From: Lewinellaceae bacterium | GTDB lineage: Bacteria; Bacteroidota; Bacteroidia; Chitinophagales; Saprospiraceae | Direction of reading: 5' to 3' | Length of the DNA: 58,131 nt | Assembly: GCA_020636155.1 (NCBI GenBank) | Contig: JACJYM010000015.1 | Location: 1-58,131 of the forward strand | Part shown: piece after piece, positions 8,349 through 17,010 of the stretch | Numbering within the stretch: the stretch's first letter is position 1 | Layout: each line of letters opens with the position of its first letter | The notes under the pieces: generated by a model | What the model saw: only the letters and a program-made list of their open reading frames with translations | Databases searched by the model: none | What the model was told of the DNA's origin: nothing | Program-made: the position numbers and the translations under genes

Positions 8349-9035
8349 TCAAATTTCAAATTTATATCCAACACCTTTAATCGTTTGAATCATAGATTCA
8401 GGGATTTTTTCACGTAATTTTCTGATGTGAACATCTATCGTTCGATCGCCAACAATTACATCTTGCCCCCATACACGGTTCAGGATTTCTGATCTTTTAA
8501 AAACCCGACCAGGCTTAGAGCTCAATAATAGAAGAAGTTCAAATTCCTTCTTTGCCAGAGCTATTTCTTGACCATCAATCTCAATTTTAAAATCATCAGG
8601 AAAAATCGTCAACGAACCATAAGTATTAGACTCAATTTCATCTACAGGGTTCGCGACTACCCTTCTTCGGAGTAGAGCTTTCACCCGAGCCTTGAGCACA
8701 CTGGGCTTTATTGGCTTACTGATGAAATCATCGCCTCCATGCTCAAAAGCCGAAATCTGCGTAAAGCTTTCGTCTCTTGCCGTCAGCAATGCTATGATTA
8801 TGTCGTTATTTTTATCATCATTTCGTAAAGTCTGTAATAACTCAATACCATCCATTCGAGGCATCATGATATCCAATAATATCAAGTCAGGATGAAAACC
8901 GTTTAAGATTTCTAACGCTTCGATTCCATCATGAGCCGTCTTCACCTTGTACCCCTCTTCCTTTAAATTGTATGAAAGTATATCAAGAATATCATCCTCA
9001 TCATCAACGACCAATATTTTTTCACGTTTTTGCAT
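8349..9035 (-). CDS. OmpR/PhoB-family response regulator
   Basis: This 228-residue regulator has a receiver domain (1-120) with acidic pair D11-D12, phospho-acceptor D55 in LLDIMMPRMDG, the T in LLTARDE, and K in FISKPIKP. A winged-helix DNA-binding domain (~130-228) follows, with KKEFELLLLLSSKPGRVF, NRVWGQDVIVGDRTIDVHIRKLR and IKGVGYKF. Phosphorylation by the kinase encoded just downstream (7287-8339) should control dimerisation on direct-repeat DNA sites. The gene is first in the pair. The 86 bp upstream carry no clear -7 element. Confidence 0.93.
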   Translation of the reverse strand: MQKREKILVVDDEDDILDILSYNLKEEGYKVKTAHDGIEALEILNGFHPDLILLDIMMPRMDGIELLQTLRNDDKNNDIIIALLTARDESFTQISAFEHGGDDFISKPIKPSVLKARVKALLRRRVVANPVDEIESNTYGSLTIFPDDFKIEIDGQEIALAKKEFELLLLLSSKPGRVFKRSEILNRVWGQDVIVGDRTIDVHIRKLREKIPESMIQTIKGVGYKFEI

Positions 9036-9121
9036 TTATATGAAGTTTAATCCTGCAATTTTAGCCCTCAAGCACGGTTATTCTGCCCAAATACACATTA
9101 TCTTTTTGTTAAATAATTTAA

Positions 9122-10138
9122 TTAAAGCCCTGTCAAAAAAGCAAAAGTATCAACGTCATCAGCAAAATCTAAAAGATGCGGAAACTGAGATTGACCAAAT
9201 GCCACAGTTTCCAAATCACTTTTGTTCTGAGAGCCGACAATACACTGTATTTTATCACGACGATTCTGTATATCTATTTTGACATCGTCAATTGTTTCAT
9301 AAAATTCAAAATTAAGACAAGCTATTCTGCTCGCCAAGGCATTGTCTTTTCTCAGAATGATATTCGTTCCCTGATATATATCGTCTCTATTGAGCAGATA
9401 CATCGCAAGATTATAGTCAAAATTATTGGCATATTTATTATTCATCATGACTGATTCATTCTCAGAAAAGACATCCAATAAAGAATTAAATGAATATCCA
9501 ACTGGCACATATAACTTGGACACACTTCGACAGCCCATACCGTAATAGTAAAATACATCATGGCTCAGATTTTCGTAATCTGTGGACGATTCACTGCCAT
9601 CGAGCACCGCTACGGAACTCCTATTTGCTCTGATAATATGAGGTACATTTTGAAAATATTCTTGAAAATACCTCGCCGTATTGTCACTGCCTGTCGCAAT
9701 AACGGCATCATAATCTTTAAGTTTTTCAACCGTTTCGAAGTATTTCGCCACTTTTGGTTCCATAGAAATCATTTTTTCCAGAATAAACGGCAAAAGTATA
9801 TTGTCCTTATCACTTAATTTGATGACAGAGATATTATTGGTTAAAAAGGTGGCCAATACATCGTGAAAACCCACGAGTGGAATATTTCCTGCCATGATTA
9901 GACCTATACTTTTGGTATCCTTTTGTTCCAAATTATAAAGAGAAGGTAACTGACTCAAGCTCTTTTCATCTAAAAAATGGTCTCGAATATTCCCAATAGA
10001 CCTTTTTATCTCAGTCTCAGTGAACCATAAATTGTGATGATATGCTTTTTCAAAAATAGATTTCCACTCATCCGTCACTAAATCCTTCATCCAATCCTTC
10101 AATTGACTTAAAAGCTCTAACCTACTATTTAAATTCAT
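9122..10138 (-). CDS. Acyl-CoA reductase, LuxC family
   Basis: This 338-residue protein belongs to the LuxC acyl-CoA reductase family (aldehyde-dehydrogenase fold), which reduces acyl-CoA or acyl-enzyme thioesters to aldehydes with NAD(P)H. Visible features are the LIMAGNIPLVGFHDVLATFL segment (80-99), VIKLSDKDN (105-113), VIATGSDNTARYF (146-158), and the probable nucleophile C203 in YYYGMGCRSVSKLYVP. It is shorter than LuxC of luminous bacteria (~480) but of the size common in Bacteroidota. No luxD/E/A/B genes are nearby, so it is not part of a luminescence operon. It follows the pseudouridine synthase by 37 bp and may be cotranscribed. The physiological substrate is unknown. Confidence 0.85.
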   Translation of the reverse strand: MNLNSRLELLSQLKDWMKDLVTDEWKSIFEKAYHHNLWFTETEIKRSIGNIRDHFLDEKSLSQLPSLYNLEQKDTKSIGLIMAGNIPLVGFHDVLATFLTNNISVIKLSDKDNILLPFILEKMISMEPKVAKYFETVEKLKDYDAVIATGSDNTARYFQEYFQNVPHIIRANRSSVAVLDGSESSTDYENLSHDVFYYYGMGCRSVSKLYVPVGYSFNSLLDVFSENESVMMNNKYANNFDYNLAMYLLNRDDIYQGTNIILRKDNALASRIACLNFEFYETIDDVKIDIQNRRDKIQCIVGSQNKSDLETVAFGQSQFPHLLDFADDVDTFAFLTGL

Positions 10139-10175
10139 TTTATATATTAATTATTTTATAATATCAAATTTTCAA

Positions 10176-11258
10176 TTAGTCATTTTCATCTTGAGAAACG
10201 ATTTCCTTTCTTGATTCTAGGTAGTTTTCCCATTTTTCTAATACCGATTGAAAATCATCCGGAATAGGACTTTCAAAAAACATCTTTTCGTTGGTCGTTG
10301 GATGGACAAATCCTAAGGATGTTGCATGCAAGGCATGTCGAGGCAAGATATTGAAGCTATTCTCGACAAACTGCTTATACTTCGTAAAAACAGTACCTTT
10401 TAGGATTTTATCCCCTCCGTATCTTGTATCATTAAAAAGTGTATGACCAATTGATTTGAGATGCACTCTTATCTGATGGGTTCTTCCTGTTTCGAGACGG
10501 CATTTGACGAGACTGACATAATACATGCTTTTTAATACCTCATAATGAGTAACTGCATGTTTACCCTCTGAGCCATCTTCAAAGACATACATTTGCATCC
10601 TATCTCTAGGGTGTCTACCGATATTTCCGGTAATCGTACCACTCTCCTCCGAAAAATCTCCCCATGCCAGAGCAATATAAGTACGATCAATACTATGGTC
10701 AAAAAATTGCTTCGCGAGGTGGGTCATGCTTTCCTCCGTCTTAGCGATAACCATCAGTCCGGTCGTGTCTTTATCTATGCGGTGGACGATGCCGGGTCTG
10801 TCCGGTGTGTTTCCCTCCATGACGGGTAAGTCCTTGTTTAAATAGTACATTAACGCATTCACCAAAGTGCCGGTGTGGTTTCCGTACCCTGGGTGAACCA
10901 CCAGACCCGCTTGCTTATCTATCACAAGTATGTCTCTATCCTCGTAGATGACATTCAATGGAATATTCTCCGGTATCAGACCTGATCCTTCATGAATGCT
11001 CACAGGAAGCACCAATTTAATATGTTGGAGTGGTTTGACTTTATAATTTTGCTTGATTTCCTTGTTATCGACCAAAACACAACCCGCTTTAATCGCATTT
11101 TGGATTCTATTACGAGAGATGCCTTCTACCCTGTCCATCAGGAATTTATCAATTCTTATCGCAGATTGTTTTGGATCGGTGACAATGATTCTCTCTTCGA
11201 CTAAATCGTCATTTTCATCATTTAATCCCTCTATTTCTTCATTTTCATTCAACACCAT
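10176..11258 (-). CDS. RluD-type ribosomal large-subunit pseudouridine synthase
   Basis: This 360-residue enzyme has an acidic N-terminal tail (1-28), an S4 RNA-binding domain at ~33-95 (RIDKFL, ISRNRIQNAIKAGCVLVDN), and an RluA-family catalytic domain at ~100-340. The catalytic aspartate is D162 in VHRIDKDTTGLMV. GRTHQIRVHLKSIGHTLFND is also conserved. RluD modifies U1911/1915/1917 of helix 69 of 23S rRNA; the RluD assignment over RluC is by domain size and order. Notably rlmH (13219), whose substrate is Psi1915 in the same helix, lies about 2 kb away on the other strand. Confidence 0.92.
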   Translation of the reverse strand: MVLNENEEIEGLNDENDDLVEERIIVTDPKQSAIRIDKFLMDRVEGISRNRIQNAIKAGCVLVDNKEIKQNYKVKPLQHIKLVLPVSIHEGSGLIPENIPLNVIYEDRDILVIDKQAGLVVHPGYGNHTGTLVNALMYYLNKDLPVMEGNTPDRPGIVHRIDKDTTGLMVIAKTEESMTHLAKQFFDHSIDRTYIALAWGDFSEESGTITGNIGRHPRDRMQMYVFEDGSEGKHAVTHYEVLKSMYYVSLVKCRLETGRTHQIRVHLKSIGHTLFNDTRYGGDKILKGTVFTKYKQFVENSFNILPRHALHATSLGFVHPTTNEKMFFESPIPDDFQSVLEKWENYLESRKEIVSQDEND

Positions 11259-11273
11259 TACAAATTAATTTCA

Positions 11274-11987
11274 TTAAAAAAATATACTGACCCCTAGTTG
11301 ATACAACCACATATTGGTAGGGCTTGATTTTTTACTAAACGAGTCTAACGAATTAGAGTTCGAATCTATGTTCTTATTTTTGACTAAATATGTTGCACTA
11401 TTGCCATTGGAATATGCGATTTTGGCAAGTAGAAAAACACTTTCTGAAATCCCAATATTGAATCCACCGCCAAAACAATACCCCAATGAACCCGAAGATT
11501 GTGCAATATCTGATTCAGAATCATCAGAATCTACATAATCTAAAGTGTTTGAAGTAAATATCCATTTATATCCCAATCCTAATTCCGCAAAAGGAGAAAT
11601 TTTAAAAAACTCAAAAGGCAAGTAATATCTAACCTTAGGCACCAATATCATTTCAAAGGTACTCGTCGAACTTTGAACATCGACTGGTTCATTATCAATA
11701 TAGGTGGTGTAATCGGTATAAAGAATATCCAAAAATTGAAAATTCACATCAATTCCCACAAAAACAGGAGAGTTTTCTTTGAATTGTCGTTGATAAGAAA
11801 GTCCCAATCCGAAATTATAGTTTTCATTAAAATTTTCGTTCATGATACCCGAAAACTTACCGGCATTCAGATTAATATCAAAGATTTGCATCTTATACCC
11901 TTGCTCAAAATTCGAATCTTGAGCAACACAATTTCTACTTAGTAAAAACAAGAATGTAAAAACGAAAATATTGTATTTTGTTATCAT
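11274..11987 (-). CDS. Outer-membrane beta-barrel protein
   Basis: The start at 11987 is preferred over the ATG at 12035 because it gives a clean signal peptide (MITKYNIFVFTFLFLLSRNC, then VAQ) and does not overlap the divergent gene. The 237-residue product alternates polar and hydrophobic residues in barrel strands rich in Gly and aromatics (FGLGLSYQRQF, PFAELGLGYKWIF, CFGGGFNIGI) and ends in a terminal phenylalanine (SIFF), the outer-membrane insertion signature. It resembles the PF13568-type porin-like proteins common in Bacteroidota. No ligand can be assigned. Confidence 0.75.
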   Translation of the reverse strand: MITKYNIFVFTFLFLLSRNCVAQDSNFEQGYKMQIFDINLNAGKFSGIMNENFNENYNFGLGLSYQRQFKENSPVFVGIDVNFQFLDILYTDYTTYIDNEPVDVQSSTSTFEMILVPKVRYYLPFEFFKISPFAELGLGYKWIFTSNTLDYVDSDDSESDIAQSSGSLGYCFGGGFNIGISESVFLLAKIAYSNGNSATYLVKNKNIDSNSNSLDSFSKKSSPTNMWLYQLGVSIFF

Positions 11988-11995
11988 TAATTTTG
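11988..11995 (+). promoter_or_regulatory. -7 element TAATTTTG for the PLP enzyme at 12020
   Basis: TAATTTTG followed by CAA lies 24 bases before the ATG at 12020, inside the 32-bp gap between divergent genes and directly abutting the start codon of the minus-strand barrel gene. Confidence 0.45.
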
Positions 11996-12019
11996 CAATC
12001 AAATTATAACAACAAAAGT

Positions 12020-13210
12020 ATGGAATTATCTTCACTATGTGTCAAGGAGAATGCCACTCAGCAGCAGGTACACCCCCATATTTTACCCATTTACGCCAGT
12101 TCTTCCTATGTTTTTGAGGACATTGAGGATAGCATCGAGGTATTTGAAGGTAAAAAATCGGGATATGTATATTCAAGATATGGAAATCCTACAGTTGATT
12201 CAGTCAACGAAAAAATTCGTCGAATGGAATCAATCGAGGTTCATGATGATACTTTTGCCGCCATGACGAGTTCAGGGATGTCGGCAATTTCTACTCTTTT
12301 ATCCACCTTGCTGAATTCAGGAGATGCAGTATTGACTCAAGCGAATATCTATGGCGGTAGCAGTGAATTACTTTATAAATTTTATTCAGAAAAAGGGATT
12401 AAAATTGTAATTGACGATTTCTCGAATTTGAATGAAGTGAAAAGTACACTTGAAAAAAACCCAAGTATCAAGCTTATTTTTCTAGAAACTCCTACCAATC
12501 CGACTTTGGACTGCGTTGATTTAAGAGCCATTGCCTCTCTGTCAAAGGACTACGGTGTGACGACTATGGTGGATAATACTTTTTGCACTCCACTGATTCA
12601 AAGGCCATTAGGTTTAGGTATTGATTTTGTAATACATTCCACGACCAAATATCTTAATGGCCATGGAAACTCTATTGCCGGAGCCATCATCGGCCATTCC
12701 TCTCATCCATTAAAGAATAAAATCTTAGAAAATCTCAGACTACTCGGATCGACGTGCAATCCATGGGATGCGTGGCTGACTCATAACGGCCTGAAAACTC
12801 TAGCTCTTAGAATGAAAGCTCATAGCGAAAACTCTTTAATGCTGGCAGAAGCCCTCATTGACCACCCAAAAATAGGAAAAATCAATCACCTTGGTATAGC
12901 ACATCATCCTTACCATGACATTGCTAGCAAGCAGATGAGTATGTATGGAGGTATGATGAGTTTTGAAGTTGGAAATTCGATAGATGATGTAAAAAATTTT
13001 GTAAATAATCTTCGATTTATCACTCAAGCGCCTACATTGGGTGATGTCGATACCTTAATCTTACATCCAGCAACGAGTTCGCATCGTAATATTGACCGAG
13101 AGGTAAGATTAAAATATGGCATTAGTGATACTTTAGTAAGGGTTTCTGTGGGTATAGAAGCGGCTGAAGACATTATCGCTGATGTTATCCAAGCCCTAAA
13201 TAAGATATAG
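12020..13210 (+). CDS. Second Cys/Met-metabolism PLP enzyme (methionine gamma-lyase-like)
   Basis: The ATG at 12020 is chosen over an upstream in-frame ATG at 11978, because it gives a standard family N-terminus and leaves room for the promoter. The 396-residue product has Y51-S-R53-Y-G-N-P, SSGMSAIST (84-92), ETPTNPT (156-162), D185 in MVDNTFCTP and the Schiff-base lysine K210 in IHSTTKYLNGH. C189 lies in the VDNTFCTP segment and H214 follows the lysine. The active-site Cys and Tyr pattern does not clearly separate methionine gamma-lyase from cystathionine gamma-lyase or O-acetylhomoserine sulfhydrylase. rlmH begins 8 bp after its stop, suggesting cotranscription. Confidence 0.9.
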   Translation: MELSSLCVKENATQQQVHPHILPIYASSSYVFEDIEDSIEVFEGKKSGYVYSRYGNPTVDSVNEKIRRMESIEVHDDTFAAMTSSGMSAISTLLSTLLNSGDAVLTQANIYGGSSELLYKFYSEKGIKIVIDDFSNLNEVKSTLEKNPSIKLIFLETPTNPTLDCVDLRAIASLSKDYGVTTMVDNTFCTPLIQRPLGLGIDFVIHSTTKYLNGHGNSIAGAIIGHSSHPLKNKILENLRLLGSTCNPWDAWLTHNGLKTLALRMKAHSENSLMLAEALIDHPKIGKINHLGIAHHPYHDIASKQMSMYGGMMSFEVGNSIDDVKNFVNNLRFITQAPTLGDVDTLILHPATSSHRNIDREVRLKYGISDTLVRVSVGIEAAEDIIADVIQALNKI

Positions 13211-13218
13211 CTTCTATT

Positions 13219-13686
13219 ATGAGTAAAATAGTTATTTATGAGGTAGGTAAAACGGACGATAAATATTTAGTCGAAGGAATAGACAAATATCTGAAAAGGC
13301 TAAAACACTATGTAAAACTAGAAATTCAAACCATCAAGGAAAGTCGACAAAAGTTGGCAACTCTAAAAACGCAGGAGGAATCCTCTCAGATATTTTCTAA
13401 AATTTCTAATAATGACTATGTTATACTTTTAGACGAACACGGAAAAGAATTGAGTTCCGTTGAATTTGCCGCATTTATTGAAGACATGAATCTAAACAAT
13501 CCAAATAATTTGTTATTTATTATTGGCGGAGCTTATGGACATAGTGATCACCTAAGGCAAAGAGCCAATATGATTTTATCCTTTTCCAAGATGACTTTTT
13601 CTCATCAAATGATTAGGTTATTTCTAGTTGAGCAGATTTACAGAGCTTTCACTATTATTAAAAACGAAAAATATCACAACGAATGA
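13219..13686 (+). CDS. rlmH: 23S rRNA (pseudouridine-1915-N3)-methyltransferase RlmH
   Basis: At 155 residues this is a full-length SPOUT-class methyltransferase. Key features are YVILLDEHGKELSSVEFA, FIIGGAYGH (SAM-binding glycine loop) and the C-terminal trefoil-knot segment SKMTFSHQMIRLFLVEQIYR ending in NEKYHNE. RlmH methylates Psi1915 in helix 69 of 23S rRNA at a late assembly step. It is 8 bp after the PLP enzyme, and its stop overlaps the rhomboid start in an ATGA junction (13683-13686), indicating translational coupling. Confidence 0.96.
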   Translation: MSKIVIYEVGKTDDKYLVEGIDKYLKRLKHYVKLEIQTIKESRQKLATLKTQEESSQIFSKISNNDYVILLDEHGKELSSVEFAAFIEDMNLNNPNNLLFIIGGAYGHSDHLRQRANMILSFSKMTFSHQMIRLFLVEQIYRAFTIIKNEKYHNE

Positions 13687-14297
13687 TGCTTTATATAATT
13701 CTAATCATATTCACTTCATTGATTTCTTATCAGGCATTTAACAATCCTAATATGCTGTCAAAACTCATGCACTACCCATATGATGAGTATAGAAATAATA
13801 CTTACTACAGATGGTTGACTTCAGGATTTGTCCATGCAAATATGACACATTTATTGGTTAATATGCTTGTTCTCTATTTCTTTGGTGGATATGTAGAAAC
13901 CTATTTTGATGACAAATTTGGCATGCCAGGAAAATTCTTCTTTTTACTATTTTATTGTGTCATTATTGTCCTTGCCAACATTCCTACCTATCTTAAGAAC
14001 AGAAATAATCAATATTTCTCAAGTGTAGGCGCATCGGGAGCCATTTCTGGTCTTTTATATTTCTTCATTTTACATGAGCCATTGTCAAAATTATATTTTT
14101 ATTTTGTTTTACCAATCCCGGCCTGGTTATTTGGGATTCTATATCTAATTTACAGTTCTTATATGAGCAAGCAAAATGCAGACCGCATTGATCACGATGC
14201 CCATTTCATGGGAGCAGTGACGGGGCTAGTTTTGGGAATTATGATAGACCCTTCGAGTGTCGGCGATTTTATAAGTCAAATTTCTAATATATTTTGA
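13683..14297 (+). CDS. Rhomboid-family intramembrane serine protease
   Basis: This 204-residue membrane protein has about six hydrophobic helices. The catalytic serine is S118 in SVGASGAISGLL and the partner histidine is H174 in DHDAHFMGAVTG. The R-W-L-T-S-G-F-V-H...THLLVNM segment (43-60) is the conserved loop 1 / helix 2 region of rhomboids. Rhomboids cut membrane proteins within or next to their transmembrane helices; the substrate here is unknown. The start overlaps the rlmH stop by four bases. recN follows after 52 bp. Confidence 0.92.
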   Translation: MMLYIILIIFTSLISYQAFNNPNMLSKLMHYPYDEYRNNTYYRWLTSGFVHANMTHLLVNMLVLYFFGGYVETYFDDKFGMPGKFFFLLFYCVIIVLANIPTYLKNRNNQYFSSVGASGAISGLLYFFILHEPLSKLYFYFVLPIPAWLFGILYLIYSSYMSKQNADRIDHDAHFMGAVTGLVLGIMIDPSSVGDFISQISNIF

Positions 14298-14335
14298 ATC
14301 TCGAAAATTTCCTTTTTCAATTTGCGGTAAGCCCT

Positions 14336-14343
14336 TAACTTTG
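14336..14343 (+). promoter_or_regulatory. -7 element TAACTTTG immediately before recN
   Basis: TAACTTTG followed by CGG ends only six bases before the recN ATG at 14350. If functional, transcription would begin at or within a base or two of the start codon, giving a leaderless message. Confidence 0.35.
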
Positions 14344-14349
14344 CGGACG

Positions 14350-16005
14350 ATGTTGAAACACCTTTTCATACAAAATTATGCCATCATTGAAATGTTGGAT
14401 CTTGACTTCCAGTCAGGGTTTACCGTATTAACTGGTGAAACCGGTGCCGGAAAATCAATTATTTTAGGTGCACTGGGTTTGATTATGGGTCGTAGGGCTG
14501 ACACCAAGGTTCTTTATATTCCAGATAAAAACTGCATCGTTGAAGCCACATTTGACCAAATTCCTGTGCCACTTTTAGCTTTGCTAAAAGAGCAAGAAAT
14601 CATAATTGATCAGGAGCTCATCATAAGGAGAGAAATTCTTATTAGTGGTAAGTCACGAGCTTTCGTCAATGATTCATTGGTCAATCTTAACACTTTGAAT
14701 GAAATTGGGTCAAATTTGATTGAGATGCATCAGCAATTTGACATTTTGGACATGTTCCAGACGAAACATCAGATGCACATCATTGATGTCATGGCTGAAA
14801 ACTATCCTACTATCAACCAATATAACCATATCCTTGAAAATTATAATGGCATCAATCAAAAACTTAACAAGCTTAAATCTTCTAGATCTAAGTCGCTACA
14901 AGAGATGGACTTTATAAGATTTCAATTGGAGGAATTAGAAAAGTTAAACCTTCAGGCAGGAGAACAAGAAACTCTTGAGAAAGAAAGTGCTTTTCTTTCG
15001 AATGCCGAGGAAATTAAAAAAGTGACGTACGAGGTTAATCAAATATTAGAAAATCAGGACCAATCTATTGTCAATGTCTTGAGACAGTTGAATCAGAAAT
15101 TTTCTTCATTGACAAAAATTGATTCGACTTTTGAAAACTTGTACGAAAGAATCGATGTCACCATTGAAGAGTTGAAGGACATCAGTACTTCATGCGAAGA
15201 CATATCGGAAAATTTGGATTTTAACCCAAAAAGATTGGAAGAAATAGATGAACGATTGTCACACATTTATAGATTACAGAAAAAGCACGAGGTACTCAGT
15301 GTGGATGAACTCCTTGAAAAACAAAACCAACTCAACCAACAGTTTGTCAGCGTGGAGTCGATAGACGAGGACATTCAGAACTTAGAATCAGAATTAAAAC
15401 TCGTGTCTGATGAATTGACCCAAATTGCGAATAAAATTTATCAGAATAGACTTTCTGTCACTACAGAATTTGAAAATAAAGTACAGAAAGGACTTGCCAA
15501 TCTAGGCATGGAACATTCAAAAATTCAAGTACAAATCACACATACGGATAGTATTCAAGAAAATGGATTTGATCTTCTCGAATTTTACTTTGCTCCTAAC
15601 AAAGGCAGTCAATATTTACCTTTAAAGGACATCGCTTCGGGCGGCGAGACGAGCAGACTTTCATTGGTGATAAAATCAATGATTGCTGATCAATTAAATG
15701 TACCTACGCTTATTTTTGATGAAATTGATTTGGGAGTTTCTGGAGAAATTGCAGGTAAAATGGGTCGTATCCTTAAGTCACTTTCTAGACAATTGCAATT
15801 AATTTCTATCAGTCATTCTGCCCAAATTGCGGCACTTGCCGACCACCACTACTTCATTTACAAGCAAGAACACGACCACAGAGTCGCTACCAATATTAAA
15901 ATATTAGATGGACCTCAACGAATATTAGAAATTGCCAAAATGCTAAGTGGTGATAACCCAAGTGAAGTCGCCATGGCTACTGCCAAGGAATTACTTCAAA
16001 TCTAG
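14350..16005 (+). CDS. recN: DNA repair protein RecN
   Basis: The ATG at 14350 is chosen because MLKHLFIQNYAII matches the family start; an upstream TTG at 14341 is unlikely. The 551-residue SMC-like ATPase has Walker A GETGAGKS at residues 29-36, a long central coiled coil (~150-385), the ABC signature region ASGGETSRLSL, Walker B LIFDEIDLGVSGEIA and the HSAQIAA switch. RecN binds DNA ends and acts in double-strand break repair. Its stop codon TAG shares the sequence CTAG (16002-16005) with the convergent DUF368 gene, leaving no space for a terminator. Confidence 0.96.
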   Translation: MLKHLFIQNYAIIEMLDLDFQSGFTVLTGETGAGKSIILGALGLIMGRRADTKVLYIPDKNCIVEATFDQIPVPLLALLKEQEIIIDQELIIRREILISGKSRAFVNDSLVNLNTLNEIGSNLIEMHQQFDILDMFQTKHQMHIIDVMAENYPTINQYNHILENYNGINQKLNKLKSSRSKSLQEMDFIRFQLEELEKLNLQAGEQETLEKESAFLSNAEEIKKVTYEVNQILENQDQSIVNVLRQLNQKFSSLTKIDSTFENLYERIDVTIEELKDISTSCEDISENLDFNPKRLEEIDERLSHIYRLQKKHEVLSVDELLEKQNQLNQQFVSVESIDEDIQNLESELKLVSDELTQIANKIYQNRLSVTTEFENKVQKGLANLGMEHSKIQVQITHTDSIQENGFDLLEFYFAPNKGSQYLPLKDIASGGETSRLSLVIKSMIADQLNVPTLIFDEIDLGVSGEIAGKMGRILKSLSRQLQLISISHSAQIAALADHHYFIYKQEHDHRVATNIKILDGPQRILEIAKMLSGDNPSEVAMATAKELLQI

Positions 16006-16994
16006 TCCTCAGGCGACAACTTCGACTCTAATGCAAAAACCAATATAAATCCTACGATAAAACTTACAATTACCGGTATTAAAAATGTCTGTTCACCCTG
16101 ATAACTGCTTGGCAATACATTAACCTCCTGAAGAATTTTGAAAGGAACATGTGAATAATTGCTTAATGCACTGGCATCGTTGATTTGAATGACTTGATAA
16201 TCTTCCTTGAGAAGTATTTCAGTGACATTACGCCATGGCCACACTTTATTAAGCGATCCAATTAAAAATCCACCTAAAAGTGAAAAAGTCAGATTTCTAT
16301 GATTTTTAAAAAGCCATGTCAAGACTTTGGAAAAGATACTCAAGCCAACTAGGCAGCCTATACCAAATATCGCAACAATTCTAAAGCTCTCCATATCATG
16401 ATTTGTCATCAAAGATTTCAAACTCGGAATGATGATACTATACATTCCCATGAGAAGTAGGACAAAACTGCCACTGATTCCGGGCAACATAAGCGCTGAA
16501 ATGGCCAGCATGCCACTTAATAAAATATAGAAAGAAGATGTATCTCCTTCAGTCGGAGAAATAACGGTAATGGTATAGGCAATTGCGATTCCTATGATGA
16601 CACTAAGGACATTTTTGATATTCCAATTAGGTACCATCTTTAGTATGAATAAAGAACTTGCCAATATTAAACCGAAGAAAAAAGCCCACAATGGCTCCTT
16701 ATAATGTTCGAGTAAAAAAGTAATTCCAAAGACTCCTGTTCCTAGTCCCAGAGCCATTCCAACGAAGAGTATGGTTAAAAAATTTCCATCAATTTTTTCC
16801 CAAACGGCCTTTAATCCCTTCTCCTTAAACACACGAATCAATCCTGGACCAAAAGAGGAAACAGATGCTAATAACCTTTCGTATATTCCTGTAATAAAAG
16901 CTATGGTACCACCCGATACACCTGGCACAACCTCTGCCCAGCCCATCAATATGCCCTTCACCAAAGTGCTGATTCTATTCGGTTCGTTATTCAT
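16002..16994 (-). CDS. DUF368 membrane protein (PopT-type polyprenyl-phosphate transporter family)
   Basis: This 330-residue polytopic membrane protein starts MNNEPNRISTLVKGILMGWA and carries the family hallmark EVVPGVSGGTIAFITGIYERL (residues ~21-41), repeated in shorter form as ALMLPGISGSFVLLLMG near the middle, which indicates an inverted internal repeat. DUF368 and DedA families were recently linked to recycling of undecaprenyl phosphate across the cytoplasmic membrane; this role is taken from the family, not seen here. The gene ends on the same CTAG as recN and lies 16 bp downstream of the S1/P1-like gene, so cotranscription from gldC is likely. Confidence 0.88.
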   Translation of the reverse strand: MNNEPNRISTLVKGILMGWAEVVPGVSGGTIAFITGIYERLLASVSSFGPGLIRVFKEKGLKAVWEKIDGNFLTILFVGMALGLGTGVFGITFLLEHYKEPLWAFFFGLILASSLFILKMVPNWNIKNVLSVIIGIAIAYTITVISPTEGDTSSFYILLSGMLAISALMLPGISGSFVLLLMGMYSIIIPSLKSLMTNHDMESFRIVAIFGIGCLVGLSIFSKVLTWLFKNHRNLTFSLLGGFLIGSLNKVWPWRNVTEILLKEDYQVIQINDASALSNYSHVPFKILQEVNVLPSSYQGEQTFLIPVIVSFIVGFILVFALESKLSPED

Positions 16995-17010
16995 TGTTGA
17001 ATTTTAATAT

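Noticed and set aside
11978..12019. Upstream ATG giving a 14-residue longer PLP enzyme
   Set aside because: It would overlap the start and promoter of the divergent barrel gene, and the family N-terminus is matched by the ATG at 12020.
11988..12035. Longer start for the outer-membrane barrel gene
   Set aside because: The extra residues are polar and precede an already complete signal peptide at 11987.
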